64,000 bases of DNA from Yersinia similis (GCF_001053095.1 NZ_CGBP01000010.1:62001-126000); one strand, 5' to 3'; positions 50,785-61,442 are shown, counted from the stretch's first letter. Made by a program: numbers and translations. Notes: generated by a model not told the origin, from the letters alone.

Positions 50785-50810
50785 GTGACAAGTGCCGTTA
50801 ACTATCGCTC

Positions 50811-50976
50811 CCCCTGCGGCTTCAAGAACGAAGGGTAACGCCCAAAGTTATTGGAGTCGCAGGTAGGCAGCAAACGAACGAATCCCGATGAGTCTATTTA
50901 TTTTAAGGTCAACGACCAGTCAGTGATTCGGGTGAGCGATCACCGCTAACACCCCTGCGGCTTCAAGGACGAAGGG
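50811..50976. repeat. ERIC element with a duplicated end, overlapping the yfcL stop
   Basis: Core GAATCCCGATGAGTC..CAGTCAGTGATTCGGGTGAG, with ends GCCCAAAGTTATTGGAGTCG and CTTCAAGGACGAAGGGCG. The segment CCCCTGCGGCTTCAAG(A/G)ACGAAGGG occurs before and after it (about 50811-50835 and 50951-50975). The right end encodes the last residues and stop of yfcL. Confidence 0.85.
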
Positions 50977-51241
50977 CGTGTGCTAATAAACGATCCCAAA
51001 GACCTAACACCAAAACTTGATCTGGAGGGGAAAGCTCGCCAGCTTTGATGGCTTTCTCCAGACTAGTTTGTACCCGCGCATGTAATTGTTCAGCGGAGTG
51101 CTCACCATGCTCTTCAGACTCAGCCACTGCCAGTGTCAGATGCCCTCGCAGGTAACCTCCGGCAAATAAATCATCATCGCTGGCGTGCTCTACCATGTCA
51201 TCAATTTGCGCCAAGATATGTGTTTCAAACTCTGCGATCAT
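50963..51241 (-). CDS. yfcL: Conserved small protein YfcL
   Basis: A 92-residue cytoplasmic protein, starting [20 protein letters not shown] and closely similar to E. coli YfcL over most of its length; function unknown. The start is the ATG at 51241 (GGAAGA upstream), not the GTG one codon before. The C-terminus ALRP and the stop codon are supplied by the end of an ERIC element. Confidence 0.9.
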   Translation of the reverse strand: MIAEFETHILAQIDDMVEHASDDDLFAGGYLRGHLTLAVAESEEHGEHSAEQLHARVQTSLEKAIKAGELSPPDQVLVLGLWDRLLAHALRP

Positions 51242-51298
51242 CACTCTTCCTCAATATATTTATTTTGTGCCCAAAGTCATTGGTGTTGCAGGTAGGCG

Positions 51299-51841
51299 CT
51301 AAATCAAATCTTCCGGGTAAGGAAAGAGTTCAGGAGCCAACGGCGGCGTATTGTAAAACGATTGGAGCGCCTGAATAAAGCCCGCAGGTCGTGTGGATAT
51401 ACCCTGTTCCAGCAGCCACAACACCTGTTCACGGACTTTGCGCTGGAATATTATGCGATCTGGCTCGCAGTCGCCTTCCAGATTGTCGCAACTGACATTG
51501 AAAGGGAAACCGGCGGCAACACAAAACATCCATTCCAACGCCTGTGGCTTGATTTCTACCGCTTCAAATTGGCTTTGAGTTAATGCATCGCGCCCATCAG
51601 GGCAATACCAATAGCCAAAATCCACCTGCTTGCGCCGTTCTTTGCCTGCAATACACCAATGGGAGATTTCATGCATCGCACTGGCATAATAGCCATGAGC
51701 GAAAATCACCCTATGGTGAGGAGATCCTTCATCGGCGGGTAAATAGATAGGCTCATCGTCACCTTTCACCAAGTGGGTATTATATTCGCCGCTAAAACAG
51801 GTATTGAAGATATCGATTAACTGCTGATAATGATGATTCAT
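51299..51841 (-). CDS. epmC: Elongation factor P hydroxylase EpmC (YfcM)
   Basis: Hydroxylates the lysyl-lysine of EF-P, the last step in EF-P maturation. A 180-residue protein; likely metal ligands include the HEISHW motif and an acidic/His cluster. Close to the E. coli length of 182. An ERIC-end fragment (TGCCCAAAGTCATTGGTGTT, about 51269) abuts the stop. Confidence 0.93.
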   Translation of the reverse strand: MNHHYQQLIDIFNTCFSGEYNTHLVKGDDEPIYLPADEGSPHHRVIFAHGYYASAMHEISHWCIAGKERRKQVDFGYWYCPDGRDALTQSQFEAVEIKPQALEWMFCVAAGFPFNVSCDNLEGDCEPDRIIFQRKVREQVLWLLEQGISTRPAGFIQALQSFYNTPPLAPELFPYPEDLI

Positions 51842-51921
51842 ACTCTGGTCCGTAAGAGAGGGTAACCACCGCTAAAGTCACTGTATTTAGCGGTGGTTTG
51901 TGCCTAAATTGATGCAAAAGC

Positions 51922-51981
51922 CAAGCCATATAAAACTAAGCTATATAAAACCAAGCTATATAAAACCAAGCTATGCGAAAA
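51922..51981. repeat. Four 15-bp tandem repeats at the yfcA stop
   Basis: Units CAAGCCATATAAAAC, TAAGCTATATAAAAC, CAAGCTATATAAAAC and CAAGCTATGCGAAAA at 51922, 51937, 51952 and 51967. The last unit contains the yfcA stop, so the array probably grew outward from the end of the gene. Each unit has an in-frame TAG on the minus strand. Confidence 0.9.
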
Positions 51982-52777
51982 TATGCCGTCCCAGCCAAGA
52001 GCCAATCTCAGCACCGTGGTTGTCATACAGCAGCTTGCAGCTCATGACGAATGACACGACGACAATCATTGGCCGAATCAATTTCTGACCACGCGTCAAT
52101 ACCATATGTGCGCCAAGACGCGCACCCAGTACTTGCCCTACCAGCATCACCAAGCCGATACTCCACACCACCTTCCCACCGATGATAAAGAATATCAGCC
52201 CGCCTAAATTTGACGTGAAATTGAGTACTTTGGCATGGGCGGTGGATTTCGCCAGATTAAAACCGCACAGGGTAACAAAAGCCAATGCATAGAACGAACC
52301 GGCACCGGGGCCAAAGAAGCCATCGTAAAAACCTATCCCACCACCGGCAATTAATGCAAAAGGCAAAGCAGACAAGCGGCGCTGTTGATCAACCTCACCC
52401 AGTTTTGGGGTTAGCAAAAAATAGACACCAATACCGATCACCAACAGCGGTAAAATTTGTCGCAGAATATCGGCCCGCATGTACTGAACTAAAATCGCTC
52501 CCAGCATCGACCCCACAAGAGTAAGGGCAATTGTCAGTTTTTGCTGCTTTAGGTTAACCGCATCACGGCGAATAAAGTACAGGCTGGCGGAGAACGAACC
52601 GCCAACAGATTGCAGCTTATTGGTCGCCAATGCCTGCGCTGGGGGTAATCCCACCGCCAACAACGCGGGGACGGTTAACAAACCGCCCCCGCCAGCAATG
52701 GAATCAATAAACCCGGCTAATAATGCAACGACAAAGAGTATCCCCAAGACAGCAGGACCAAGGGTAAACCAATCCAT
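51971..52777 (-). CDS. yfcA: TauE/SafE-family membrane protein YfcA
   Basis: A 268-residue inner-membrane protein of the DUF81/TauE-SafE group, proposed sulfite or organosulfonate exporters, with about eight membrane segments. SIAGGGGLLTVPALLAVGLPP and GGGIGFYDGFFGPGAGSF are the paired family signatures. It starts three bases after the mepA stop, so mepA and yfcA are cotranscribed. Confidence 0.94.
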   Translation of the reverse strand: MDWFTLGPAVLGILFVVALLAGFIDSIAGGGGLLTVPALLAVGLPPAQALATNKLQSVGGSFSASLYFIRRDAVNLKQQKLTIALTLVGSMLGAILVQYMRADILRQILPLLVIGIGVYFLLTPKLGEVDQQRRLSALPFALIAGGGIGFYDGFFGPGAGSFYALAFVTLCGFNLAKSTAHAKVLNFTSNLGGLIFFIIGGKVVWSIGLVMLVGQVLGARLGAHMVLTRGQKLIRPMIVVVSFVMSCKLLYDNHGAEIGSWLGRHIFA

Positions 52778-52780
52778 GAC

Positions 52781-53608
52781 TTATTCCGTAGCGAAGTGGT
52801 TATCCAGTAAGGCCTGGCAGGAAGGTGGCAATGGCGGTGGTAAAGTTTTACCTGGTTTAGCACTTGGCGGTGGCGGTTGGAACCAGCTTTCCAGCTCGGC
52901 ACCGCAGCCATCGCCCGGTGGCGGTGTCTCTTGATCCACACACTCCAGACTATCGGCTGGACAACGTAAGCGTACATGCATGTGTGCACGATGAGCAAAC
53001 CACGGCCGGACTTTATGCAACCACTGACGATCGGCACCTGCATCCAGACAAAGCTGCTTTTTAATTGCCGGATTGACGAAGATACGCGTAACATCGTTAT
53101 CTTTGGCGGCCAATTTGATCAAACTCTCAATTTGTGGCTGCCAAAGTGCGGGGATCACCCGCTTACCATTGACCGCCACTAAGTCTATCGGCTGCGGCTT
53201 CAATAACTGCTGCTGACTCCAACGCTGTTTTGGCAGTTGTAGCCAAATATCCACATCCAAACCAGACTGATGGCTGGCATGACCACTACTAAAACGCCCA
53301 CCCGCAGGCATAGCCATATCACCAATCAACACCGTGCCCAATTGTTGCTGGTGAGCTTGCGCACTGAGACGATGAATAAAATTCAACAAATCAGGGTGAC
53401 CAAAATAACGGCGCTGATCCGAGCGCATAACTTGATAGTCTTCAGACTCAAGCGGTAAAGGCAGAGCGCCAATCACACAACCATTAGCAAAGCCACCGAT
53501 TGACTGTGGAGAACCCGCCACAGGGTGCGTAATCTGTTGCCATGGCGTGGTAGCCATGACAGGGGCTATGGTGACCAACGCCATCATACCCACTATCCAA
53601 TTTTTCAT
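52781..53608 (-). CDS. mepA: Penicillin-insensitive murein endopeptidase MepA
   Basis: Periplasmic zinc LAS peptidase (M74) that cuts D-Ala-mDAP crosslinks. The 275-residue form starts [19 protein letters not shown], a signal peptide; a 42-residue in-frame extension upstream overlaps aroC and is dropped. Zinc ligands are in [17 protein letters not shown] and the catalytic [12 protein letters not shown]. The tail is Pro-rich. Six bases after aroC. Confidence 0.96.
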   Translation of the reverse strand: MKNWIVGMMALVTIAPVMATTPWQQITHPVAGSPQSIGGFANGCVIGALPLPLESEDYQVMRSDQRRYFGHPDLLNFIHRLSAQAHQQQLGTVLIGDMAMPAGGRFSSGHASHQSGLDVDIWLQLPKQRWSQQQLLKPQPIDLVAVNGKRVIPALWQPQIESLIKLAAKDNDVTRIFVNPAIKKQLCLDAGADRQWLHKVRPWFAHRAHMHVRLRCPADSLECVDQETPPPGDGCGAELESWFQPPPPSAKPGKTLPPPLPPSCQALLDNHFATE

Positions 53609-53613
53609 ACTAT

Positions 53614-54699
53614 CTACCAACGCGGAACGTCTGAAGTCACATCTCCGCACTGCGCACGCTGGCGCAGTAGGTGATCCATAAGGACGATAGCCATCATCGC
53701 TTCTGCAATGGGTACCGCCCGGATACCCACACACGGGTCATGACGGCCTCGGGTCACCATTTCAACCGCTTCTCCTTGCCGATTGATAGTTTGCCCCGGA
53801 ACCATAATGCTGGAGGTGGGTTTTAATGCAATATGAGCAACAACTGGCTGCCCGCTGCTAATCCCCCCTAAAATGCCGCCAGCATGATTACTCTGGAAGC
53901 CTTGCGGAGTAATTTCATCGCGGTTTTCACTGCCACGCTTAGTGACGACAGCAAAACCATCGCCAATTTCCACCCCTTTTACCGCGTTGATACTCATCAA
54001 CGCATGAGCAAGATCCGCATCCAAACGATCAAATACTGGCTCACCTAAACCTACGGGTACATTTTCAGCGACGACAGTGATTTTGGCACCAATGGAATCA
54101 CCGGCTTTTTTCAGTTCACGCAGTAGGGCATCCAGCGGCTCCAGTTTGCTGGCATCGGGGCAGAAGAATGGATTTTGCTCAACCAAATCCCAATCGAGCA
54201 AATCACAGCTAATATCACCCATTTGCGCCAGATAACCGCGAACCTGTACACCAAATTTTTGTGCTAAATACTTTTTAGCAATAGCGCCCGCAGCCACCCG
54301 CATCGCGGTTTCACGGGCTGAAGAGCGGCCACCACCACGGTAATCCCGTACGCCGTATTTTTGCTCATAGGTATAATCGGCATGACCGGGACGGAACACA
54401 TCTTTAATTGCGCTGTAATCTTGTGAACGCTGATCCGTATTTTCAATCATTAACCCGATACTGGTACCCGTAGTCACTCCCTCAAATACGCCGGATAAAA
54501 TGCGAACTTGATCCAGCTCACGGCGCTGAGTGGTATAACGAGACGTTCCCGGACGGCGACGGTCAAGATCCAACTGAATATCAGCCTCGGTAATCGGAAT
54601 GCCCGGTGGTACACCATCAATAATGCATCCTAGGGCGATACCGTGAGATTCACCAAAAGTGGTGACGCGGAAAAACTGCCCAATACTGTTCCCAGCCAT
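53614..54699 (-). CDS. aroC: Chorismate synthase AroC
   Basis: Makes chorismate from EPSP with reduced FMN, the end of the shikimate pathway. 361 residues, the E. coli length, starting [20 protein letters not shown] with AAAGGAG upstream. The [24 protein letters not shown] and RHDPCVG signatures are present. Operon order prmB-aroC-mepA-yfcA. Confidence 0.98.
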   Translation of the reverse strand: MAGNSIGQFFRVTTFGESHGIALGCIIDGVPPGIPITEADIQLDLDRRRPGTSRYTTQRRELDQVRILSGVFEGVTTGTSIGLMIENTDQRSQDYSAIKDVFRPGHADYTYEQKYGVRDYRGGGRSSARETAMRVAAGAIAKKYLAQKFGVQVRGYLAQMGDISCDLLDWDLVEQNPFFCPDASKLEPLDALLRELKKAGDSIGAKITVVAENVPVGLGEPVFDRLDADLAHALMSINAVKGVEIGDGFAVVTKRGSENRDEITPQGFQSNHAGGILGGISSGQPVVAHIALKPTSSIMVPGQTINRQGEAVEMVTRGRHDPCVGIRAVPIAEAMMAIVLMDHLLRQRAQCGDVTSDVPRW

Positions 54700-54775
54700 C
54701 ACAGCTCCTTTGAGTCATAAGCGGTCTGCCAGATGGCGATTAACCGTACTGACAGACTTGATAAGAAATGATCAA

Positions 54776-55708
54776 TTAATCACGGTACATACTGAAATGT
54801 GCAGCGCAGTCAATCAGTTGCTGTTTAGTCAGCATAAAGACCCCATCGCCACCCTTTTCGAATTCCAGCCAAGTGAATGGTACATCTGGATACTGATCCA
54901 TCAAATGCACCATGCTGTTGCCAACTTCACAAATCAACACGCCGTCATCCTGTAAAAAGTCGGGGGCACAGGCCAAAATACGACGGGCCAGTTTCAACCC
55001 ATCGCTACCCGCAGCCAAACCCAGTTCAGGTTCAAAACGGAATTCTTGCGGTAAATCTGCCATATCTTCAGCATCAACATAGGGCGGATTGGTCACAATC
55101 AGGTCATATTTGATAGGCGGTAAATCGCGGAATAGATCGGAACGAATAGGCGTGACCTGATGCTCCATACCGTGTTGCTGAATATTGTGCTCAGTTACCG
55201 CCAGTACATCATTGGAGATATCCACAGCATCGACTTCTGCGTCTGGGAAAGCATAGGCGCAAGCAATAGCAATACACCCACTGCCAGTACACATGTCCAA
55301 AATATGATTTGGCTGATGATGAATTAACCCGTCAAAGCGATTTTCGATCAACTCACCAATCGGTGAACGTGGCACTAACACCCGCTCATCCACATAATAT
55401 TCCATGCCACAGAACCACGCTTTATTGGTTAGGTAAGCGACCGGGATACGCTCGTTAACCCGGCGAATAACCCGCTCAACGATGCGATGACGCTCGCTGG
55501 ACGTTAGGCGTGAACTACGTATATCTTCTGGAATATCAATAGGTAAGAATAGACTAGGGAAAACCAGTTGTACCGCTTCGTCCCACGGATTATCCGTACC
55601 GTGACCATAGAAAATATTAGCAGCATTAAAACGGCTCACGGTCCAACGCAGCATATCCTGAATGGTGTGCAGCTCATTTACTGCTTCATCGACGAAAATC
55701 TTGTCCAA
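54776..55708 (-). CDS. prmB: Ribosomal protein uL3 glutamine methyltransferase PrmB
   Basis: Methylates a glutamine of ribosomal protein L3. 310 residues, exactly the E. coli length, when started at TTG 55708 (protein start [20 protein letters not shown]), with TGGAG at good spacing. The 44-residue upstream frame is not conserved. SAM motif I is [19 protein letters not shown] and the catalytic NPPY is in [11 protein letters not shown]. First gene before aroC. Confidence 0.95.
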   Translation of the reverse strand: MDKIFVDEAVNELHTIQDMLRWTVSRFNAANIFYGHGTDNPWDEAVQLVFPSLFLPIDIPEDIRSSRLTSSERHRIVERVIRRVNERIPVAYLTNKAWFCGMEYYVDERVLVPRSPIGELIENRFDGLIHHQPNHILDMCTGSGCIAIACAYAFPDAEVDAVDISNDVLAVTEHNIQQHGMEHQVTPIRSDLFRDLPPIKYDLIVTNPPYVDAEDMADLPQEFRFEPELGLAAGSDGLKLARRILACAPDFLQDDGVLICEVGNSMVHLMDQYPDVPFTWLEFEKGGDGVFMLTKQQLIDCAAHFSMYRD

Positions 55709-55933
55709 GGTATTCTCCAACTGCTTATGTGTAAATTTGTCATCTATACGCCTAGTTTGCCATGAAGCCCGTGACAAATCAGCAGCAATACATCCGTTGA
55801 ATGATAACCGAATAATAAAAAAAAGCCTGCCAAGGCACAAACAACTAAAAGTATGACGGATATCGACATTTATTTCGACAGATGGCTTGCAGCAGGTAAA
55901 CTGGGCGCAATTGAATTAGGTATAGAACAGACG

Positions 55934-56464
55934 ATGAAAAAAAAATATCACCTGACACCAGATGAGTTACAGCTATTTAAAGAATCGATAACGGGTGCTA
56001 AAAAACTCAGACAAGACACTATCGTCCACCACACACCGCCGAAGTTAGGCAAAAAAATCGCACCAGAACGCTTGCTGCAAGAGCAGGTGGATGCCAGTTA
56101 TTATTTTTCTGATGAATTCCAACCGCTGTTAGATACTGATGGTCCGACACGCTATGTTCGGCCTGGTGTCGATAACTTTGAAGTTAAGAAACTGCGTCGT
56201 GGTGATTACTCACCAGAAATGTTTTTGGATCTACATGGCTTAACCCAGAAGCAGGCTAAACAAGAGCTGGGGGCATTAATTGCGGCTTGCAAGCGCGAAC
56301 ATGTGCATTGCGCCTGTGTTATGCATGGTCACGGTAAACATGTTTTGAAGCAGCAGACGCCGCTCTGGATGGCACAACACCCTGATGTTTTGGCATTCCA
56401 TCAAGCCCCTAAAGAGTGGGGTGGAACCGCAGCATTGCTGTTATTGATTGAATTAGAAGAGTGA
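55934..56464 (+). CDS. smrB: Ribosome rescue endonuclease SmrB
   Basis: Smr-domain endonuclease that cuts mRNA at collided ribosomes. 176 residues from [15 protein letters not shown]. The Smr signatures are [15 protein letters not shown] and [16 protein letters not shown] (catalytic DxH and HGxG). The C-terminus (LLLIELEE) is shorter than in E. coli, and a 27-bp tandem duplication covers the stop. Divergent from prmB. Confidence 0.95.
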   Translation: MKKKYHLTPDELQLFKESITGAKKLRQDTIVHHTPPKLGKKIAPERLLQEQVDASYYFSDEFQPLLDTDGPTRYVRPGVDNFEVKKLRRGDYSPEMFLDLHGLTQKQAKQELGALIAACKREHVHCACVMHGHGKHVLKQQTPLWMAQHPDVLAFHQAPKEWGGTAALLLLIELEE

Positions 56465-56497
56465 CGGTACTTGATTGAATTGGAAGAGTAACGGTGC
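56444..56497 (+). repeat. 27-bp tandem duplication spanning the smrB stop
   Basis: Units 56444-56470 and 56471-56497 share TTGATTGAATT(A/G)GAAGAGT with three differences in 27 bases. The first unit holds the smrB stop TGA; the second is in frame and ends in TAA. Confidence 0.88.
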
Positions 56498-56729
56498 TGG
56501 CAGTTATGTTGTCAGCCAATAACGCTGCATTAGTAGTCAATAAGCTTGTGTTCTTGTGTCATCCGCCAACAAACTTGTTTCGCCAAAAAATTAAGTCCGT
56601 GCTGTCAATAAGCCAATAAGCGAAAGCGCGGCAAAAATGCCGCGCCAGTTAGACGTTGATGAAGGCTATATTTTAGCGGCTCGTGGCTTAGTCATGACAG
56701 CCCATGGTGGGCCTTACCCATGACAAGTT
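56498..56729. other. smrB-sixA convergent gap with a GC hairpin
   Basis: GCGCGGC-AAAAAT-GCCGCGC at 56626-56645 forms a strong stem without a U-tract in either direction. No gene. Confidence 0.6.
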
Positions 56730-57221
56730 TTATCCATGGCACGCTTTTGCCAACAATTGTGAAGGGCTCACCTGCCAATCAAGCGTACCCTTTCCGCTCT
56801 TACCATTAAGATCAATGCAGGCGATGGCTGAGGTAGCAAACATCGGAGGGCATTGTCCTGGACAAAGCTCGGCAACCAAGTACCCGACCAGTGGCAAATG
56901 CGAAATCACTAGCACTGCGGCACAATCTTCTTTCGCCAACGCTTGCAGATAAGAACAAATGAAGGCGGCATCCCCACCGGGGGTTAATTCGGGCATCACT
57001 TCATGCTCTGCCGGTAGCGCCATAACCTCACGCACCACTTCCAGTGTTTGTCTGGCACGTAAATAAGGGCTAACCAGAATCTGATCGATATCCACTGACT
57101 GTTCACCTAGCCAGCTTGCTATCTGACGTGATTCATCCTGACCACACAGAGTTAGAGGCCTTTGCGCATCACTAGCGGCATCAAGTGCCGCGTCACCGTG
57201 ACGCATAATGAAAACTTGCAT
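56730..57221 (-). CDS. sixA: Phosphohistidine phosphatase SixA
   Basis: Removes phosphate from histidines; in E. coli it acts on NPr of the nitrogen-related PTS. A 163-residue histidine-phosphatase with the RHG motif at the N-terminus (MQVFIMRHGDAALDA, nucleophile H8) and the second histidine in LVISHLPLVG. Close to the E. coli length. Confidence 0.95.
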   Translation of the reverse strand: MQVFIMRHGDAALDAASDAQRPLTLCGQDESRQIASWLGEQSVDIDQILVSPYLRARQTLEVVREVMALPAEHEVMPELTPGGDAAFICSYLQALAKEDCAAVLVISHLPLVGYLVAELCPGQCPPMFATSAIACIDLNGKSGKGTLDWQVSPSQLLAKACHG

Positions 57222-57681
57222 ATTGCACCGTTTTTGTTAACCAAATAACGCTATACAGAAACGCTTTGCGTGCTGTACCGCCGAAACCCTTGCCCGCAAG
57301 CAAAGAAACTTCATAACGATAACGCGCCGTCTCTCTATGGCGGCCGGGCATTTTGCCTGAAACTGAACGTAAAGAAAATGGCTGTTTTTTTACATCGTGA
57401 AGCCTAACAGCCTACCTTAATCGGTCATATAACAACCGCATCAATAGCTTAGTCCAAACTTGAACACCTATGCAATAAGTGGCTATTGATTCATTTTCGC
57501 ACAAATAGTCACATAACGTAATTTAAGCTAAGGTAGCGCGAGCTGCCCTATATGTATAGCCACATTCCCCCTTAGAATTCCAGGTGGTGATCATGCTCAC
57601 ATTCTTAAATTTGTGAATTGAACCCGCTAGTTTTATGACTTTAACCCGATAATTGCGTTACGTAAATCGCCCTAAGTCGGG
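57222..57681. promoter_or_regulatory. sixA upstream region
   Basis: About 460 bp between fadJ and sixA, AT-rich; must hold the sixA promoter. It includes the open tail of the fadJ frame down to TAA at 57658. No other feature. Confidence 0.4.
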
Positions 57682-57771
57682 CGAATAATCATCACCAAAT
57701 AAGCCATCACCCCGTAAACCATCACAAAACGGGTCGTCACAAAACAAGTCATCACAAAATAAGTCACCACC
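57682..57771. repeat. Six 15-bp tandem repeats after fadJ
   Basis: Units at 57682, 57697, 57712, 57727, 57742 and 57757, consensus AAATAAGTCATCAC(A/C). On the minus strand they are in the fadJ frame after its TGA and encode a five-residue unit of the (G/C)-D-(D/G)-L-F type. The frame stays open from 57789 to TAA at 57658 (43 codons). Confidence 0.9.
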
Positions 57772-57789
57772 AAAAAGCGGGTGGCGGGT

Positions 57790-60132
57790 TCAGCTTGCCA
57801 CGTCAGTCACCTCATCTATATTGGCATCCACGGGATAGAATTGCTGTTGTTGTTCAGCCATTGTCACCAACCGCTGGCAAGGTTCGAAACGCTCACCGTA
57901 TTGCTGCACCAATAATCTGAGTGCCTGTACCACCTTATCTGCTCCCAAGCTATCCAGATAGCGGAACGGGCCACCGAGGAAGGGCGGAAAACCGATCCCA
58001 AACACTGCGCCAATATCACCATCGCGCGGGTTACGAATGATTGCTTCATCCAGACAGCGTACCGCTTCGTTCAACATCAGCATGGTGCAACGTTGAGTAA
58101 TCACGCCGGCACCAAGATGGGCTTTAGGTGTAACCCCCAACAAGGTATAGATGCTGGAATCGACTTGTTTTACTTTGTTTTTTCTCCATTTAAAGCCATT
58201 ACGTTTCGCCGGAGAATCGCCGTTTTTTGTTGGAGATAAATTTTTTGTGGAATTTGAATATAGTGTGGAATGTGAATATAGATAAAAGCCACGGCCATTT
58301 TTGCGCCCTTTACGTCCATCCTTCAAAATAACGTCAAATGACGGGGGAGCGGCAAAACGCGGCCCTAATTGCTCGACCAGAATCGGCATGATTTTGGTCG
58401 CAACATCAATCCCAACCTCATCAAGCAACATCATTGGACCAACGGGGAAACCAAAATCTACCAACGCGTTATCAACTGACTCGATAGGCTCTCCATCGAG
58501 CAGGCAACGGGCAGCTTCATTAATATAAGGTGCCAAAATGCGGTTTACATAGAACCCAGCGCGATCGGCGACTACAATGGCTGTTTTACCCTGTTTCCGG
58601 GCTAAAGCAACGGTGGTAGCAATGGTCTCTTCACTGGTTTTTTCATGGGGAATGACTTCAACTAGTGGCATTTTATCTACTGGACTAAAATAGTGCAGGC
58701 CAATAACCTGCTCCGGTCGTTGCGCCAAAGCAGCAATCTGGCTTATGGGGAGTGATGATGTATTGGAGGCAAAAATAGTATGGGCGGCACCAAAGCGTTC
58801 GATATCGGCAACCATTTGCTGCTTCAGTGATAAATCTTCAAATACCGCTTCAACCACGATATCGACACGTTCAAAACCCCGGTAATCCGTACTGCCAGAG
58901 ATCAGCATCATCTGTCGCTGCTGTTCAGTTGGGCGCATCCGTTTACTACGAACCCGTTTACCCAGTGCGTCCCAGGTATATTTCAGCGCCTGATTGATTC
59001 CCTGCGGACTGATATCTTTGATACGCACCGGCAGACCCGCTCGGGTGGCCGTCACGTTGGCAATACCACCGCCCATCAAGCCACCGCCCAATACGCCGAC
59101 TCGATGAATGGCACGCGCCGTGGCTGCGCCTCCGGCCTCTTTTTTCAGTGACGTCGTGGCAAAAAACAGGCTGCGTAATGCGGCTGACTGAGGCGACATC
59201 ACCAGCTCGCCAAATGCTCTGGCTTCTGCCTCATAACCACTTGGCCCGCCCTGATCTAATCCTTTACGCACCACATCAATAATACGTTCAGCCGCCGGGT
59301 AGTGGCCCCGCGTTTTAGCTAACGTTTTTTTACGGACAATACGGAATAATAGGGCCTTGCCCAACGGCCCACTGAGTAAACGCTCCTGCCATGGCAATGC
59401 TCGTCGATTAAGCCACCCCGCTTTCACGCGCTGAATCGCCGCATCCAATAAGATATCGCGTGGTACAGCATCATCCACCAGCCCCATTTTTAGCGCCTGA
59501 CGGGGCCGTATCTGTTTACCGGTCAATATCATATCCAGTGCTTTACTGACCCCCACCAGACGCGGCAGCCGTTGCGTCCCGCCGGAGCCAGGCAGTAACC
59601 CCAGTTGCACCTCCGGTAGCCCGAGAACAGTTTTATCATCCAGAGAACATATGCGGCTATGGCAAGCCAGCGCCAGCTCTAGCCCTCCGCCCAGACAAGC
59701 ACCATGAATCGCAGCCACAACCGGCACAGGGAAAGCGGCAATTTGCGCCAAAATTGATTGGCCTTTTTGTGCTAATACGCGGGCGTCGTGAGCGGTACGA
59801 CAAGCCGCGATCATGGTGATATCCGCACCGGCAATAAAGGAGTCTGGTTTGCCAGAAATAATGATCAGCCCCTGTAATTTTGGTAGAGCGTGCGCTTGTT
59901 GCAATATAGTGGCAATTTGATCAGCAAATTCAGCCTTTAGGGTATTCACTTTGTCACCAACAACATCAATGGTGATAATGCCAATATTGTCCGGCCTTAC
60001 GTTGAGGGTAAATGCTGGATGGGTAGCTGAATTCGTGGCCGATGTCCCCACGCCATTATTCACTGTATGCTCACTGACTGCATTTTCACTGATAGCTGTA
60101 TTTTCACGGGTAACGATATTTTCCTTTCTCAT
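57790..60132 (-). CDS. fadJ: Fatty acid oxidation complex alpha subunit FadJ, anaerobic beta-oxidation
   Basis: Trifunctional enoyl-CoA hydratase/isomerase plus 3-hydroxyacyl-CoA dehydrogenase, partner of FadI. Crotonase half: [13 protein letters not shown] and [18 protein letters not shown] motif: [17 protein letters not shown]. 780 residues against 714 in E. coli. The extra length is an N-terminal tail of three ENxxxx units coded by 18-bp repeats (60070-60123) and a 27-residue insert after FYLY that starts with the tandem [12 protein letters not shown] (18-bp repeats 58246-58281). The start overlaps the fadI stop as TGATG. Confidence 0.96.
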   Translation of the reverse strand: MRKENIVTRENTAISENAVSEHTVNNGVGTSATNSATHPAFTLNVRPDNIGIITIDVVGDKVNTLKAEFADQIATILQQAHALPKLQGLIIISGKPDSFIAGADITMIAACRTAHDARVLAQKGQSILAQIAAFPVPVVAAIHGACLGGGLELALACHSRICSLDDKTVLGLPEVQLGLLPGSGGTQRLPRLVGVSKALDMILTGKQIRPRQALKMGLVDDAVPRDILLDAAIQRVKAGWLNRRALPWQERLLSGPLGKALLFRIVRKKTLAKTRGHYPAAERIIDVVRKGLDQGGPSGYEAEARAFGELVMSPQSAALRSLFFATTSLKKEAGGAATARAIHRVGVLGGGLMGGGIANVTATRAGLPVRIKDISPQGINQALKYTWDALGKRVRSKRMRPTEQQRQMMLISGSTDYRGFERVDIVVEAVFEDLSLKQQMVADIERFGAAHTIFASNTSSLPISQIAALAQRPEQVIGLHYFSPVDKMPLVEVIPHEKTSEETIATTVALARKQGKTAIVVADRAGFYVNRILAPYINEAARCLLDGEPIESVDNALVDFGFPVGPMMLLDEVGIDVATKIMPILVEQLGPRFAAPPSFDVILKDGRKGRKNGRGFYLYSHSTLYSNSTKNLSPTKNGDSPAKRNGFKWRKNKVKQVDSSIYTLLGVTPKAHLGAGVITQRCTMLMLNEAVRCLDEAIIRNPRDGDIGAVFGIGFPPFLGGPFRYLDSLGADKVVQALRLLVQQYGERFEPCQRLVTMAEQQQQFYPVDANIDEVTDVAS

Positions 60133-61442
60133 CACTCCACCTCCAGAATCATCGCAGCACCTAACCCACCAGCAGCACAGGCGGTAGTTAAGCCCAATCC
60201 CCCGCCACGGCGACGCAACTCATTCAGCGTTTGAGTTATCATCCGAGCGCCGGTCGCAGCAAATGGATGTCCATATGCAATAGAACCACCCAATACGTTG
60301 AATTTACTCATATCCACCTCTCCGATGGCTTGGCTACGCCCCAGTTTTTCGCGAGCAAAAGTATCACTGGCAAACATTTTCAAGTTAGCCAGTGTTTGTG
60401 CGGCGAAGGCTTCATGCATATCGATAAGCGTCAAATCCGCCAGTGTAATACCCGCCCGGTCCAACGCTAATGGTGTGGCATAGGATGGCCCTAACAGCAT
60501 ATCCTGCCAAACATCAATGGCAGAGAAGGCAAAACTGCGCAGGTAGCCCAAAGGCGGCAAACCCAGAGCTTTGGCTTTTGATTCGCTCATCATGAGTACT
60601 GCCGCCGCGCCATCAGTCAACGGAGTACTGTTCGCCGCCGTCACACTACCGTGCTGACGATCAAACGCCGGACGTAATTTGGCATATTGCGCCAATGTTG
60701 AGTCTTTGCGGATATTGTTATCTTCAATAATGGCATCCCGATAAGGCGGAATATAAGCCGTCATCACCTCATCGTGCAGCCACCCTTGTTGCCAGGCTTC
60801 AGCGGCCAATTGGTGGGATCGCAGCGCTAAAGCATCCTGATCCTCACGGCTGATGCCATAGGTTTTTGCCATCTGCTCGGCAGTATCCCCCATGCGCAGG
60901 CCGGTTGAATACTCGGCCACCGCAGGTGCAACTGGCAACAGATCACGTAATCTAAGTCGGCTAAACAATTTCAACTTCTGGGATAAACTGCGGGCCTTGT
61001 TGGCATCAACCAGTGTGCGGGCCAGGGCTTTACTGACGCCGATGGGCAGTACGGATGAAGAATCTGCGCCGCCGGCTATCGCGATATCAACGGAGCCAGC
61101 AATAATACTTTCCGCGACATTGGCCACCGCCTGAAAGCTGGTCGCACATGCACGGGAAACGCTGTAAGCATCGGTATGAACGCTCATACCAGTACCCAAA
61201 ACGATTTCGCGGGCAATATTAGGTGCTTCAGGCATTTGCACTACTTGGCCAAAAACCAATTGATCAATCAACTCGGGAGGAATACCGCTTCTGGCCAGCA
61301 ATTCGCTGACCACTATTTTGCCTAAATCTACAGCAGGTATGCCATGGTAAGCAGTTGCCTGCTTGGCGAAAGGGGTCCGCAGGCCGTTAACTATTACAAT
61401 GCGATCGCCCTGACGCGTCACTAGCGGTAATGGCTTACTCAT
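60132..61442 (-). CDS. fadI: 3-ketoacyl-CoA thiolase FadI
   Basis: Thiolytic step of beta-oxidation, acting with FadJ. 436 residues, the E. coli length. The nucleophile Cys is in [16 protein letters not shown], the catalytic His in [11 protein letters not shown], and the second Cys in [28 protein letters not shown] precedes the ATG. A FadR-like site lies 50 bp upstream, so fadIJ is expected to be derepressed by long-chain acyl-CoA. Confidence 0.97.
   Translation of the reverse strand: MSKPLPLVTRQGDRIVIVNGLRTPFAKQATAYHGIPAVDLGKIVVSELLARSGIPPELIDQLVFGQVVQMPEAPNIAREIVLGTGMSVHTDAYSVSRACATSFQAVANVAESIIAGSVDIAIAGGADSSSVLPIGVSKALARTLVDANKARSLSQKLKLFSRLRLRDLLPVAPAVAEYSTGLRMGDTAEQMAKTYGISREDQDALALRSHQLAAEAWQQGWLHDEVMTAYIPPYRDAIIEDNNIRKDSTLAQYAKLRPAFDRQHGSVTAANSTPLTDGAAAVLMMSESKAKALGLPPLGYLRSFAFSAIDVWQDMLLGPSYATPLALDRAGITLADLTLIDMHEAFAAQTLANLKMFASDTFAREKLGRSQAIGEVDMSKFNVLGGSIAYGHPFAATGARMITQTLNELRRRGGGLGLTTACAAGGLGAAMILEVE

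Noticed and set aside
53609-53734. N-terminal extension of MepA
   Set aside because: It overlaps aroC, has no signal character, and MKNWIVG gives a proper signal peptide and family length.
57682-57771. Tandem repeats as a CRISPR array
   Set aside because: Units are directly adjacent with no spacers; the same holds for the other arrays in the window.
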